Assembly: GCA_016790285.1 (NCBI GenBank)
Contig: JAEUPJ010000086.1
Span: forward strand, 1-50,766
Origin: Roseateles sp.
GTDB lineage: Bacteria > Pseudomonadota > Gammaproteobacteria > Burkholderiales > Burkholderiaceae_C
DNA: 50,766 bases
Direction: 5' to 3'
Shown: piece after piece, positions 23,983 through 31,608 of the stretch
Position numbering within the stretch: position 1 is the first letter of the stretch
Layout of the letters: each line of letters starts with the position of its first letter
Translations under genes and position numbers: made by a program
Notes under the pieces: generated by a model
Told to the model about the DNA's origin: nothing
The model's input: only the letters and a program-made list of their open reading frames with translations
Databases searched by the model: none

Positions 23983-24642
23983 ATGGCCCATGCCCAGCCC
24001 CCCGCGCTCGTGCGGTCCCACGCGGCCCACGCGCCCGCCACCCCGGTCGACACCGACCTGGCCCGCCAGTTGCGCCACGCCCTGATCCTGCTGGCGCTGG
24101 CGCAGCAGCGCTGCGAGCAGCTGCAGACCGAGCTGCGTGATGTCCGGCTGCGCGAGCGCCGCCACCTTCACCGCGCCGAGCACGACGACCTCACGGGGCT
24201 GCTCAACCGACAGGCCTTTCGCGAGCAGGCGCAAGCCGCCCTGGCCGCAGGCGGTGAGGTCGCCGTACTGATGCTGGACCTGGACGGCTTCAAGGCGGTC
24301 AACGACACCCTCGGCCACGCGGCCGGGGACGAAGTGCTGCGCATCACCGCCGCGCGCATGAACCACGCGCTGCGCAGCGGCGATGTGCTGGGCCGCCTGG
24401 GAGGTGACGAGTTCGCCTGCGTGCTTCGCAATGCCGGCGGCGCGGTGCACGTGGCGACGCTGGCCGCCAAGCTCGCGGCCTCCATCGCCTTGCCCATGCA
24501 GGTATGCGGCCAGCGCGTGGACCTGCACGCCAGCGTGGGCATCGCCCTCGCCCCGCAGGACGGCGACTGCATCGACACCCTGCTCACCGGCGCCGACGCG
24601 GCGATGTACCGCGCCAAGCGCGCCCGGCAATCCGGTGGTTAG
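23983..24642 (+). CDS. Diguanylate cyclase (GGDEF protein)
   Basis: The 219-residue soluble protein makes the second messenger cyclic di-GMP from GTP. After a short N-terminal coiled coil (about 25-65) comes a complete GGDEF domain: DDLTGLLNRQAF at 68-79, LMLDLDGFKAVND at 96-108 and GGDEF at 140-144. A product-inhibition site RxxD (RSGD, 131-134) lies five residues before the signature. No membrane or sensor domain is visible beyond the coiled coil. The ATG has no clear ribosome site, and an in-frame GTG at 24010 is an alternative that would put the upstream palindrome at a more usual distance. A hairpin follows the stop. Confidence 0.93.
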   Translation: MAHAQPPALVRSHAAHAPATPVDTDLARQLRHALILLALAQQRCEQLQTELRDVRLRERRHLHRAEHDDLTGLLNRQAFREQAQAALAAGGEVAVLMLDLDGFKAVNDTLGHAAGDEVLRITAARMNHALRSGDVLGRLGGDEFACVLRNAGGAVHVATLAAKLAASIALPMQVCGQRVDLHASVGIALAPQDGDCIDTLLTGADAAMYRAKRARQSGG

Positions 24643-24660
24643 GCGCCCCGGGGGGCGCCT
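24641..24660. terminator. Hairpin between the convergent GGDEF and OmpA-like genes
   Basis: AGGCGCCCC and GGGGCGCCT form a 9-bp stem with a 2-base loop, starting in the GGDEF stop codon and ending 4 bases before the stop of the convergent gene. T-tracts on either side are weak, so it may be a shared but inefficient terminator. Confidence 0.55.
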
Positions 24661-24664
24661 TCGT

Positions 24665-25858
24665 TCAGCGGGTGGCGCTGACCTGGATGTCGACCCGGCG
24701 GTCGGGCTGCAGGCAGCTGATGACGCGGCGGGACGCCGCACCCTTGCAGTCGCCCGCATGGGTCACGGGGTCGGCCTCGCCGCGGCCCTCGGTCGTGATG
24801 CGGCTGGCGTCCAGCCCCGTCGCGCCGACGAGGTAGCCCTTGACCGCGTCGGCCCGCTGCATCGACAGCGCCTGGTTGTAGGCCGTGCTGCCCAGCCGGT
24901 CGGTGTGGCCGGTGACGGCGATGGTGTCCAGGCGTGAGCCCGCGAGGCTCTGCGCGAAGGTGTCCAGCGCGGACTTGCCGTCGGGCTGCAGCCGGGCGCT
25001 GTCGAAGCCGAACAGGGACTCGGCGGTGAAGCTGACGCGCCGCATCGGCGCGGGCGCCGGCGGCGGTGCCACAACGGCCACGACCGGCGCAGCAACGGGC
25101 GGCGGGGGCATCGGCGCGTCTACCATCACCGGAGCCGGGGGCACGTAGGCCGCGGGTGCCGCCGCGCGGCGCATCGGCGTGGGCGAGGCGCCCAGCGGCA
25201 TCACCAGGCTCACCGAATACACGACCGCACGCACGGTGCCGCCCAGCGCATCGGCAAAGCGCGAGCTGTCGGCCTCGGCGCGCATGAGGAATTGCGGCGT
25301 CAGCGCGTACTGCAGGCCCAGGCCGTAGCGGCTGTCGTTGTCGTTGGCCCGGCCGATGCGGTCAGCCTGCGTCACGGCGCCCGTGCCCGACCAGTCCGCC
25401 CGTGTGCGGGCCTTCTGGTAGCCCACGCGGGCCAGGGCCGACAGGTTCTCGGTGACGGGCAGCTGGCCCACCAGGTCCAGGTTGACCCCGGTCACGCGCA
25501 ACCGGCCATCGAGCTGGCCGGCGGGTGTGGTGGTGGCCTGGTAGGAGAAGTGCCCGAGCCGGAAGTAGCCGAGCTCCATGCCGAGATAGCGGTTGAACTG
25601 GTAGCCGACGAAGGCCTTGTAGGCGATGTCGCGCTCGTCCTTGCCGGTGCTGGTGATGGCCAGACCGGTGCCGGTCAGCACCTGGCTGCCCAGACGTGGC
25701 GCGTCCAGGTTGGGCCGGGCCTGCCCCATGCCCAGGCCCAGGTAGAGGTAGGGGGCTTCCGGGGTTTGTGACTGTGCCTGGGTGCACAGCAGGGCCAGCA
25801 CGGCAGCGCTGATCACATGCAGCGCAGGCGAGCGGGAAGAACAGAGGGCGTGGCGCAT
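24665..25858 (-). CDS. OmpA-family outer membrane protein with beta-barrel
   Basis: The 397-residue protein has a signal peptide (ALHVISAAVLALLCTQAQSQ), an N-terminal eight-stranded-type barrel (YLYLGLGMGQARPNLD, YKAFVGYQFNRYLGMELGYF, RYGLGLQYALTPQFLMRAEA), a Pro/Ala-rich linker and a C-terminal OmpA peptidoglycan-binding domain (LFGFDSARLQPDGKSALDTF, VTGHTDRLGSTAYNQALSMQ, RADAVKGYL). It should tie the outer membrane to the cell wall. Start: the ATG at 25858 stands just before the signal peptide; the in-frame ATG at 25894 is an alternative. The last residues before the stop (CKGAASRRVISCLQPDRRVD) contain two Cys that could form a disulfide. It is divergent from a BON gene, sharing a 166-base gap with one palindrome. 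Confidence 0.9.
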   Translation of the reverse strand: MRHALCSSRSPALHVISAAVLALLCTQAQSQTPEAPYLYLGLGMGQARPNLDAPRLGSQVLTGTGLAITSTGKDERDIAYKAFVGYQFNRYLGMELGYFRLGHFSYQATTTPAGQLDGRLRVTGVNLDLVGQLPVTENLSALARVGYQKARTRADWSGTGAVTQADRIGRANDNDSRYGLGLQYALTPQFLMRAEADSSRFADALGGTVRAVVYSVSLVMPLGASPTPMRRAAAPAAYVPPAPVMVDAPMPPPPVAAPVVAVVAPPPAPAPMRRVSFTAESLFGFDSARLQPDGKSALDTFAQSLAGSRLDTIAVTGHTDRLGSTAYNQALSMQRADAVKGYLVGATGLDASRITTEGRGEADPVTHAGDCKGAASRRVISCLQPDRRVDIQVSATR

Positions 25859-25954
25859 GGGGAGCTTTCGGGGAGTGAAGGGATGCGTGTTCATCGCGGT
25901 TGTCGCCCATCGCGGCCGGGGCGTCTGTACGGCTGAGCACCGCCTGGCCGCTGC

Positions 25955-25968
25955 GTGCCCTGCCGCAC
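25955..25968. promoter_or_regulatory. Crp/Fnr-type palindrome between ompA-like and bon1 (site 3)
   Basis: GTGCCCTGCCGCAC has one arm mismatch. It ends 56 bases before the BON ATG at 26025, and CAGGCT begins 22 bases after it. It lies 60 bases from the alternative start (25894) of the divergent OmpA-like gene, so it could serve both. Confidence 0.5.
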
Positions 25969-26024
25969 CGACCGGCCCGGTTCGCGCGGGCAGGCTGGCA
26001 TGCCCGTCACCCCCGAATCGCCGC

Positions 26025-26675
26025 ATGAAGACCGATGCCCAACTGCAACAGGACGTGATGGCCGAACTCCGGTGGGACCCGGCGCTGCATGCCGCTCAGA
26101 TCGGCGTGCAGGTGCTCGACGGTGTCGTGACGCTGACGGGCGAGGTCAGCAGCCATCTCGAGAAGGTCGACGCGGAACATGCGGCCCAGCGCGTCGGCGG
26201 CATGCGCACGCTGGCCTCGGACATGACGGTCAAGCTGTCGGCCTTCGGCCGGCGCACCGATGCCGACATCGCCGGCTCCGCGGTTCATGCCCTGGCCTGG
26301 ACGGAGGGCCTGCCCGAGGGCGCCATCCAGGTGCTGGTGGAGAACGGCTGGCTGGTGCTGACCGGCAGCGTGCCCTGGCAGTACCAGCGCGAGGCGGCTG
26401 CCGAGAGCGTGCGCTGCCTCTGGGGTGTCACCGGTGTGAGCAACCAGATCGCCATCGCGCCGCCGCAGGCCGGTGGTGTGAGCAAGGCGGGCATCGAGGC
26501 CGCCCTCGACCGCCGAGCCCCGAGCACTCAGCATCGGGTGCAGGTCGAGGTCAGCGGCGGCGACGTGACCCTGTCGGGCAGCGTGCGCAGCTGGGCCGAC
26601 CGCGACCTCGCCCTGCATGCGGCCTGGGGCAGCCCCGGGGTGCGCCGCGTCGTCAACCACATCGCCATCGTTTGA
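26025..26675 (+). CDS. BON-domain protein 1
   Basis: The 216-residue protein consists of three BON domains (about 3-70, 75-145 and 150-216), each with the alternating hydrophobic pattern VQVLDGVVTLTGEVSS / IQVLVENGWLVLTGSVPWQY / VQVEVSGGDVTLSGSVRSWA. BON domains bind phospholipid or other envelope ligands and occur in osmotic and general stress proteins such as OsmY. Unlike OsmY, no signal peptide is visible, so it may be cytoplasmic. The ATG is chosen because the conserved MKTD-QLQ start is shared with the second copy downstream; the longer frame upstream is antisense to the porin gene. Confidence 0.88.
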   Translation: MKTDAQLQQDVMAELRWDPALHAAQIGVQVLDGVVTLTGEVSSHLEKVDAEHAAQRVGGMRTLASDMTVKLSAFGRRTDADIAGSAVHALAWTEGLPEGAIQVLVENGWLVLTGSVPWQYQREAAAESVRCLWGVTGVSNQIAIAPPQAGGVSKAGIEAALDRRAPSTQHRVQVEVSGGDVTLSGSVRSWADRDLALHAAWGSPGVRRVVNHIAIV

Positions 26676-26688
26676 AGACGCACCGACG

Positions 26689-26702
26689 GTGCGCTGCCGC
26701 AC
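26689..26702. promoter_or_regulatory. Crp/Fnr-type palindrome upstream of bon2 (site 4)
   Basis: GTGCGCTGCCGCAC has perfect 5-bp arms and ends 55 bases before the bon2 ATG. CAAGCT, a possible weak -10, begins 23 bases after it. It lies in the 82-base gap between the two BON genes, so bon2 probably has its own promoter. Confidence 0.6.
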
Positions 26703-26757
26703 GGTGTGAACGCCCGGCCGGGCGCCAAGCTGAAGGCCCATCCACAGGAGTGCCCCC

Positions 26758-27411
26758 ATGAAGACCGACCTGCAGTTGCAATCGGATGTCCTGGCCGAGC
26801 TGCAATGGGACCCGCCCGTGCATGCCGCCCGGATCGGTGTGGACGTGAAGGACGGCGTCGTCACGCTGGCCGGCGAACTGGACAGCGCGGCCCAGAAGTG
26901 GCACGCCTTGCGCGCGGCGCAGCGCGTGGCGGGCGTGCAGGCGCTGGCCAGTGCGCTGACGGTCCGGCTGCCGGGCCCGAGCCCGCACAGCGACGCCGAC
27001 ATCGCGGCCGCCGTGGCCCATCGGCTGGGCTGGCACGCGGCGCTGGAGAACACCAGCCTGGGCGTGCTGGTGGATGGCGGTTGGGTGAGCCTGACCGGCG
27101 CCGTGCGCTGGCCCTACCAGCGCCAGGCCGCCGTGGCCTGCGTCCTGCCGTTGCGTGGCGTCATGGGCGTGCACGACAACATCCGGCTGCTGCCGGGTTC
27201 GTCGCCGGGTGTCGTGATGTCGGGGCTCAGGGCGGCCCTGGAGCGCGCGTCCGGCGTGGATGCGCGGCTCATCCAGGCGCTGGTGGCGGGCCATGACGTC
27301 ACGCTCACCGGCACCGTGCCGGACTGGGCGGGCCGGCAGTCGGCGCTGGCCGCAGCGTGGGCGATGCCAGGCGTCCGGCAGGTCCAGGACCGCATGACGC
27401 TTGCGAACTGA
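26758..27411 (+). CDS. BON-domain protein 2
   Basis: The 217-residue protein is a tandem paralogue of the upstream BON protein: the same three-domain layout, the same length and a shared start (MKTDLQLQSDVLAELQWDPP against MKTDAQLQQDVMAELRWDPA). Its third domain reads IQALVAGHDVTLTGTVPDWA. A good ribosome site (CAGGAG) precedes the ATG. It is followed after 8 bases by a small coiled-coil gene and so forms at least a two-gene unit. Role in envelope or general stress is inferred from the family. Confidence 0.88.
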   Translation: MKTDLQLQSDVLAELQWDPPVHAARIGVDVKDGVVTLAGELDSAAQKWHALRAAQRVAGVQALASALTVRLPGPSPHSDADIAAAVAHRLGWHAALENTSLGVLVDGGWVSLTGAVRWPYQRQAAVACVLPLRGVMGVHDNIRLLPGSSPGVVMSGLRAALERASGVDARLIQALVAGHDVTLTGTVPDWAGRQSALAAAWAMPGVRQVQDRMTLAN

Positions 27412-27419
27412 GCCCCGCC

Positions 27420-27704
27420 ATGACCGAACGAGACACCTACATCGAGAACATGTTGCTCGAACTCGACACGCTCAACGACCAGCTGAGCGCGCTGGAGGCC
27501 CGCGCGGCGCACGCCCACCAGGAGGTGCGGCAGGCCTGCAAAGGCGAACTCGCGCGGCTGCGTGTGCTGTCCGACGAAGCGCTGCAGAAGTGGGACGCCA
27601 TGAAGGCATCGGGCGAAGCGTCCTGGCACCAGTGGGTTCCCGACATGGACCGCACGCACGACGCCTTCTTCCGCGCCTTTCACCACCTCAAGGCGCGCTT
27701 GTGA
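27420..27704 (+). CDS. Small coiled-coil protein, sll1863-like stress protein
   Basis: The 94-residue protein begins MTERDTYIENMLLELDTLND and is almost wholly helical, with a heptad-like pattern through residue 75 and a Trp-rich turn (ASWHQWVPDMDRTHDAF). The opening and overall plan resemble the sll1863-type stress-response proteins often found beside BON and PRC-barrel genes; the resemblance is by eye only. It starts 8 bases after bon2 and is probably cotranscribed. No catalytic residues can be suggested. Confidence 0.6.
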   Translation: MTERDTYIENMLLELDTLNDQLSALEARAAHAHQEVRQACKGELARLRVLSDEALQKWDAMKASGEASWHQWVPDMDRTHDAFFRAFHHLKARL

Positions 27705-27714
27705 GCCGTGTGGC

Positions 27715-27728
27715 GTGCGCTGGCGCAC
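27715..27728. promoter_or_regulatory. Crp/Fnr-type palindrome upstream of the 50-aa gene (site 5)
   Basis: GTGCGCTGGCGCAC has perfect arms and is symmetric apart from one central pair. TATGGT, a possible -10, begins 22 bases after it, the same spacing as at site 1. The start codon is 85 bases away, leaving a longer leader. Confidence 0.6.
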
Positions 27729-27813
27729 CGTCAAGGCGGCCCGTCATGCCTATGGTCGGCCAGGCCCGGTGCGGAGATCCCTCCGGGCCGGAACGGCAAC
27801 CCAGGAGCACCCC

Positions 27814-27966
27814 ATGAAGAAATCGATGAAAGCCAAGCGGCCGCCCGCGCAGCCGGCCACTCACCCGCCGGTGCTGGACGCCAAGCCCGAGGCCACCAAG
27901 GCGTCGGCCAGCACGGGCGAACGCCACAAGCCGGGGGGCCGCAGCGGGCCCAAGGGCTCGCGGTGA
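27814..27966 (+). CDS. 50-residue basic, disordered protein
   Basis: This very small Lys/Pro/Ala-rich protein starts MKKSMKAKRPPAQPATHPPV and ends GERHKPGGRSGPKGSR. It has no hydrophobic segment. Support comes from a strong ribosome site (CAGGAG, about 7 bases before the ATG) and from an upstream palindrome and -10-like hexamer. Its charge would suit nucleic-acid binding, but that is a guess. Function unknown. Confidence 0.6.
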   Translation: MKKSMKAKRPPAQPATHPPVLDAKPEATKASASTGERHKPGGRSGPKGSR

Positions 27967-28038
27967 GCCGCCCGGGCGCGCGCGTTGCGCCGGCCGGCGC
28001 GCCCGACCGGGTCAATCCCGCGCACCCAGCTCCGGTGC

Positions 28039-28052
28039 GTGCGCCACCGCAC
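28039..28052. promoter_or_regulatory. Crp/Fnr-type palindrome upstream of the kinase/VIT operon (site 6)
   Basis: GTGCGCCACCGCAC has perfect 5-bp arms and ends 56 bases before the kinase ATG. GACGCT begins 22 bases after it; TACATC at 28080 is an alternative -10. Confidence 0.55.
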
Positions 28053-28108
28053 TGACCGGTCGGCGCCCGCCGGGGACGCTACATCCGTCGTCACGCAGGA
28101 GCCACCTC

Positions 28109-29020
28109 ATGGACAAGCCTTCGACCCCTCTGCCATCGACCGAGTTTCTGACGGGCCTGTTCCAGGCCGTCTCGCCCCCGGCCCCACCGCGCGGCCGGCC
28201 GGGCCACTGGGCCCCGTGGGGCGGCAAGCCGGCCGACCCACCCGCACCGGACGCCCGCTTGGCCTCGGTGCTCTGGCAGCAGGCGGTGCATGACATCCGG
28301 GGCAAGCTGGGCGTGGTGACCAACCTCACGACCCTGTTGCAGCGGCCCGCCACCGAGCAGCACCACGCGGCCCTGCTCGCGATGCTGGACCGCAACGTGG
28401 CAAGCCTGGGCCGGTTGCTGGACGGCGTGGCCGACCTCGCCCGCCTCGATGCCGCGCCGGAGCTGCCGGTGCTGCAGCGCGTCAACGCGGCCGCGGTGCT
28501 GCAGCGCGTGTGTGACGGCGTGACCGCCCTGGCCGAGTCACGCGGCCTGGGCGTGGAGTTCCGCGGCCCGGCCGTCCTGCTCGCCGAGACCGACCCGCTG
28601 ATGCTCGAACGCATCGCACAGAACCTGATGCTCAACGCCGTGCGCTACACGCGCGCCACGGCCGTCGTGCTGAGCTGCGCCTCATCTGACGGCGCGGCCT
28701 TGGGGCGCTGGTGCTTCGAGGTCCATGACGCGGCGAGCGCAGCGGGCGGCGGCGCCCTGCCGCGCTCGTCGCTGGTGCTGCAGTTGCCCCCCGGTGGCCA
28801 GCCCCTGCCGGCCGGCGAGGGCATCGGGTTGTCGATCGTGGCCCGCTTGAGCCAGGCGCTGGGCGGGGCGGTGCAGACATCGTGCACCGTCGACGGCCGG
28901 GTGACGCGCATCAGCCTGCCGCGGCGCCCGGACGCCGCGCAGGACGCCCTGGTGCGCTGCCCGGCCTCGCCGGCCTTGCACCCACGGCCCATCGTGGCCG
29001 CGGCACGCACGCATGCCTGA
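28109..29020 (+). CDS. Small soluble histidine kinase
   Basis: The 303-residue protein has a short Pro-rich N-terminus, a dimerisation helix with a histidine box QAVHDIRGKLGVVTNL (H61), an N box QNLMLNAVRYT and a G box GEGIGLSIVARLSQALGG. There is no membrane helix and no room for a PAS or GAF sensor, so it probably receives its input through another protein. The middle of the ATPase domain is degenerate (the DxGxG box is not clear: EVHDAASAAGGGALP), so activity is uncertain. No response regulator is adjacent. A ribosome site (CAGGAG) precedes the ATG, and a VIT-type carrier gene follows after 9 bases. Confidence 0.78.
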   Translation: MDKPSTPLPSTEFLTGLFQAVSPPAPPRGRPGHWAPWGGKPADPPAPDARLASVLWQQAVHDIRGKLGVVTNLTTLLQRPATEQHHAALLAMLDRNVASLGRLLDGVADLARLDAAPELPVLQRVNAAAVLQRVCDGVTALAESRGLGVEFRGPAVLLAETDPLMLERIAQNLMLNAVRYTRATAVVLSCASSDGAALGRWCFEVHDAASAAGGGALPRSSLVLQLPPGGQPLPAGEGIGLSIVARLSQALGGAVQTSCTVDGRVTRISLPRRPDAAQDALVRCPASPALHPRPIVAAARTHA

Positions 29021-29029
29021 GCGGCCACC

Positions 29030-29731
29030 ATGAGGCCCGCGGGCCGCCACGTCGAGGGGCACCGTACCGAGCGCATCGGCTGGCTGCGCGCGGCCGTGCT
29101 GGGCGCCAACGACGGCATCGTCTCCACGGCGAGCCTGCTCGTCGGGGTCGCCGCGGCGGGGGCCGGCCCGGAGAGCCTGCTCGTGACGGGCGTGGCGGGC
29201 CTGATGGCGGGGGCGATGTCGATGGCGGCGGGCGAGTACGTGTCGGTTCAGGCCCAGGCCGATACCGAAGGCGCCGACATGGACCGCGAGCGCGCCGAAC
29301 TGGCCGCGAGCCCGGCCGCGGAGCTGGAAGAGCTGACGCGCATCTACGTCCGGCGCGGGCTCGATGCACGCCTGGCCGGCCAGGTCGCCAGCCAGCTGAC
29401 GGCCCGCGACGCGCTGGCCACCCATGCGCGCGACGAACTCGGCATCTCCGACGTGCACGCGGCCCGCCCCGTGCAGGCCGCGCTGACGTCCGCCGCGAGC
29501 TTTGCCGCCGGCGCGCTGCTGCCCCTGGCCGTCGCGATGGCTGCCCCAGGCGCGGGCCTGATCCCGTGGGTCAGCGGCACCTCGCTGCTCTTCCTGGCCC
29601 TGCTGGGCGCGCTGGCGGCCTGGGTCGGGGGCGCGAGCGCCCTGATCGGCGGCTGGCGCGTGGCCTTCTGGGGGGCCCTGGCCATGGGCATCACCGCGGC
29701 CGTGGGCGCGCTGTTCGGCACCGTCGCCTGA
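29030..29731 (+). CDS. VIT1/CCC1-family divalent metal transporter
   Basis: The 233-residue inner-membrane protein has the family start ERIGWLRAAVLGANDGIVST, a helix with GLMAGAMSMAAGEYVSVQAQ, a cytoplasmic stretch rich in Glu (about 75-140, DRERAELAASPAAELEELTR) and three further helices to the end. VIT1/CCC1 proteins move Fe2+ or Mn2+ out of the cytosol, with the Glu-rich part binding metal. It is cotranscribed with the small kinase (9-base gap) and followed by a strong bidirectional terminator. The substrate is inferred from the family. Confidence 0.88.
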   Translation: MRPAGRHVEGHRTERIGWLRAAVLGANDGIVSTASLLVGVAAAGAGPESLLVTGVAGLMAGAMSMAAGEYVSVQAQADTEGADMDRERAELAASPAAELEELTRIYVRRGLDARLAGQVASQLTARDALATHARDELGISDVHAARPVQAALTSAASFAAGALLPLAVAMAAPGAGLIPWVSGTSLLFLALLGALAAWVGGASALIGGWRVAFWGALAMGITAAVGALFGTVA

Positions 29732-29734
29732 ACG

Positions 29735-29770
29735 AAAAAAGCCCCAGGTGACAGGCACTTGGGGCTTTTT
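29735..29770. terminator. Bidirectional Rho-independent terminator
   Basis: AAAAAGCCCCAGGTG and CACTTGGGGCTTTTT form a 15-bp stem with one G-T pair and a 5-base loop. The A and T tracts make it work in both directions, for the VIT-type gene (plus) and ssb (minus). Confidence 0.93.
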
Positions 29771-29818
29771 GCGGTGGGGTGGCGTCAGGGCCGGAAGGCG
29801 CCCTGAGGCCGGGCTGGC

Positions 29819-30358
29819 TTAAAACGGGATGTCGTCATCCATGTCGTCAAAGCCCGTGGACGCCTTGGGCGCCGGGGCCGGGGCGCGCTGAGGCGCCGGG
29901 CGCGGGGCGGCAGGGCGGGCTGCGGCGCGGGGGGCGGCACCGCCGCCGCCCATGTCGTCGCCGCCGCCGCGGCTGTAGCTGGCGCCGCCACCCATGTCGT
30001 CACCACCACCGCCACCGCCGCCTTCACGGCCGCCGAGCAGCTGCATCTGGTCGGCAATGATCTCGGTGGTGTAGGTGTCGCGGCCTTCCTTGTCCTGCCA
30101 CTTGCGGGTCTTGAGACGCCCTTCCACGTAGACGGGGCGGCCCTTCTTCAGGTACTCGCCGGCGATCTCGGCCAGGCGGTCGTTGAAGACGACGCGGTGC
30201 CATTCGGTTTCTTCCTGGCGCTCACCGGTCTCCCGGTTCTTCCAGTTGCGGGTCGTGGCCAGGCTGATGGTGCACCAGGCACCGCCGTTGGGGTTGTAGC
30301 GGACCTCGGGGTCGCGGCCGAGGTTGCCGATGAGGATGACTTTGTTGACGCTGGCCAT
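29819..30358 (-). CDS. ssb: Single-stranded DNA-binding protein
   Basis: The 179-residue SSB protects single-stranded DNA in replication and repair. It shows the OB fold (about 1-112: [60 protein letters not shown]), a Gly- and Pro-rich linker with a repeated GGGDDMGGG unit, and the acidic tip DDMDDDIPF that docks partner proteins, RecQ among them in well-studied bacteria. The ATG at 30358 is the conserved start; the longer frame is not coding. Upstream it diverges from the LytS-type kinase with a 146-base gap. Confidence 0.97.
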   Translation of the reverse strand: MASVNKVILIGNLGRDPEVRYNPNGGAWCTISLATTRNWKNRETGERQEETEWHRVVFNDRLAEIAGEYLKKGRPVYVEGRLKTRKWQDKEGRDTYTTEIIADQMQLLGGREGGGGGGGDDMGGGASYSRGGGDDMGGGGAAPRAAARPAAPRPAPQRAPAPAPKASTGFDDMDDDIPF

Positions 30359-30504
30359 GGCTCGTCCGGGGATTCGATGGGGGAGGGGCGGATTATGCCG
30401 GGCGGCCCGGGCGCCATGCCCGCCGTCCCGCATCCCGCACCCCGCGGCCTGCACTTCGTCTCCCGCCCGCCCGGCGTGCCGCGCGGCCTCCCTAAGATGA
30501 GCCC

Positions 30505-31608
30505 ATGGACAGCCTGGCCCCCGCTCCCCGCCGACACCGCCCCAATGCGCGGCTGTGGCTGGCCTATGCCGGCTGCTGTGCGCTGGCCTGGTGCCTGTTC
30601 GTGCTGGCCGGCAGCGAGTTCGACCGCGGGCTCGACCCCTTCTGGCTCGCCGTGTACCAGGCCACCACCATGCTCTGGGCGCCGATGCTGCTGGGCATCG
30701 CCATCTGGCCGGTGGCGCGGCGGCTGCACGGTGCCGACAGCGGCCCGGGGGCCACGGCCCTGGCCCACGTCATGGCCGCCTTCAGCTTCACGGCGCTGTG
30801 GCAGGCCGGCGAGTTCGCCGTCAACACGGCCCTGTTCGGCAGCGACCACGCCGGCGCCGTGCTGCTGGCGGGGCTGCTGTGGCGCTCGGTGTGGGGGCTG
30901 GTGGTCTATGCCGCCATCGCCACCGCCTTCACGGCCGTGCTGCAGTCGCGTGCGGCCCGGGCGGCCGCCGTCCATGCGGCGCAGGCGGAGAGCGCGCTGG
31001 CCAAGGCCGAGCTCTCGGCCATCAGCGGCAAGCTCAACCCGCATTTCCTGTTCAACACCCTCAACTCGCTGATCGCGCTGACCCGCAAGGACGCGGCGCA
31101 GGCCGAGGCCGCGCTGCTGCGCTTTGCCTCCATGCTGCGCTACGTGCTGGACACCAAGCGCGGGGCCGAAGACCGCGTGATGCTGTCCGACGAGATCGAC
31201 TTCCTGCGCGACTACCTGGCCCTCGAGGCTCTGCGCCTGGGCCCGCGCCTGCGCGTGGATTGGGACCTGGAGGAGCGCGTCATGGCCGACGAGCTGCCGC
31301 CGCTCACGCTGCAGCCGCTGGTGGAGAACTCCATCCTGCACGCCGTGGCCTCGCGCAAGGGCGGCGGCAAGGTCACCATCAGCGCGCGCCGCAACGCGCT
31401 CAACCACGGGCTGGACCTGGCCGTGGCCGACGACGGCCCGGGCTGCGAGCCCGAGGCCCTGGAGCCCAAGCCCGGCCAGCGCCGCGGCGTGGGCCTGGCG
31501 GCACTCAAGAAGCGCTTTGCGCTGGACTACGACGGCCAGGCGCGGCTGCGCATCCACACGGCCCCCGGCGCCGGCTTTCGCGTCGACCTCTTCATTCCCC
31601 AGACATGA
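30505..31608 (+). CDS. LytS/YehU-type membrane histidine kinase
   Basis: The 367-residue kinase has four membrane helices (about 17-35, 47-70, 85-110 and 118-145), a coiled coil and a His_kinase-family domain with [12 protein letters not shown] (H180), [12 protein letters not shown] and DDGPGCE. Kinases of this group usually pair with LytTR regulators, and the next gene is one, joined by an ATGA overlap. No separate ligand domain is visible; the membrane part may sense directly. It is the first gene of a three-gene operon. Confidence 0.93.
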   Translation: MDSLAPAPRRHRPNARLWLAYAGCCALAWCLFVLAGSEFDRGLDPFWLAVYQATTMLWAPMLLGIAIWPVARRLHGADSGPGATALAHVMAAFSFTALWQAGEFAVNTALFGSDHAGAVLLAGLLWRSVWGLVVYAAIATAFTAVLQSRAARAAAVHAAQAESALAKAELSAISGKLNPHFLFNTLNSLIALTRKDAAQAEAALLRFASMLRYVLDTKRGAEDRVMLSDEIDFLRDYLALEALRLGPRLRVDWDLEERVMADELPPLTLQPLVENSILHAVASRKGGGKVTISARRNALNHGLDLAVADDGPGCEPEALEPKPGQRRGVGLAALKKRFALDYDGQARLRIHTAPGAGFRVDLFIPQT

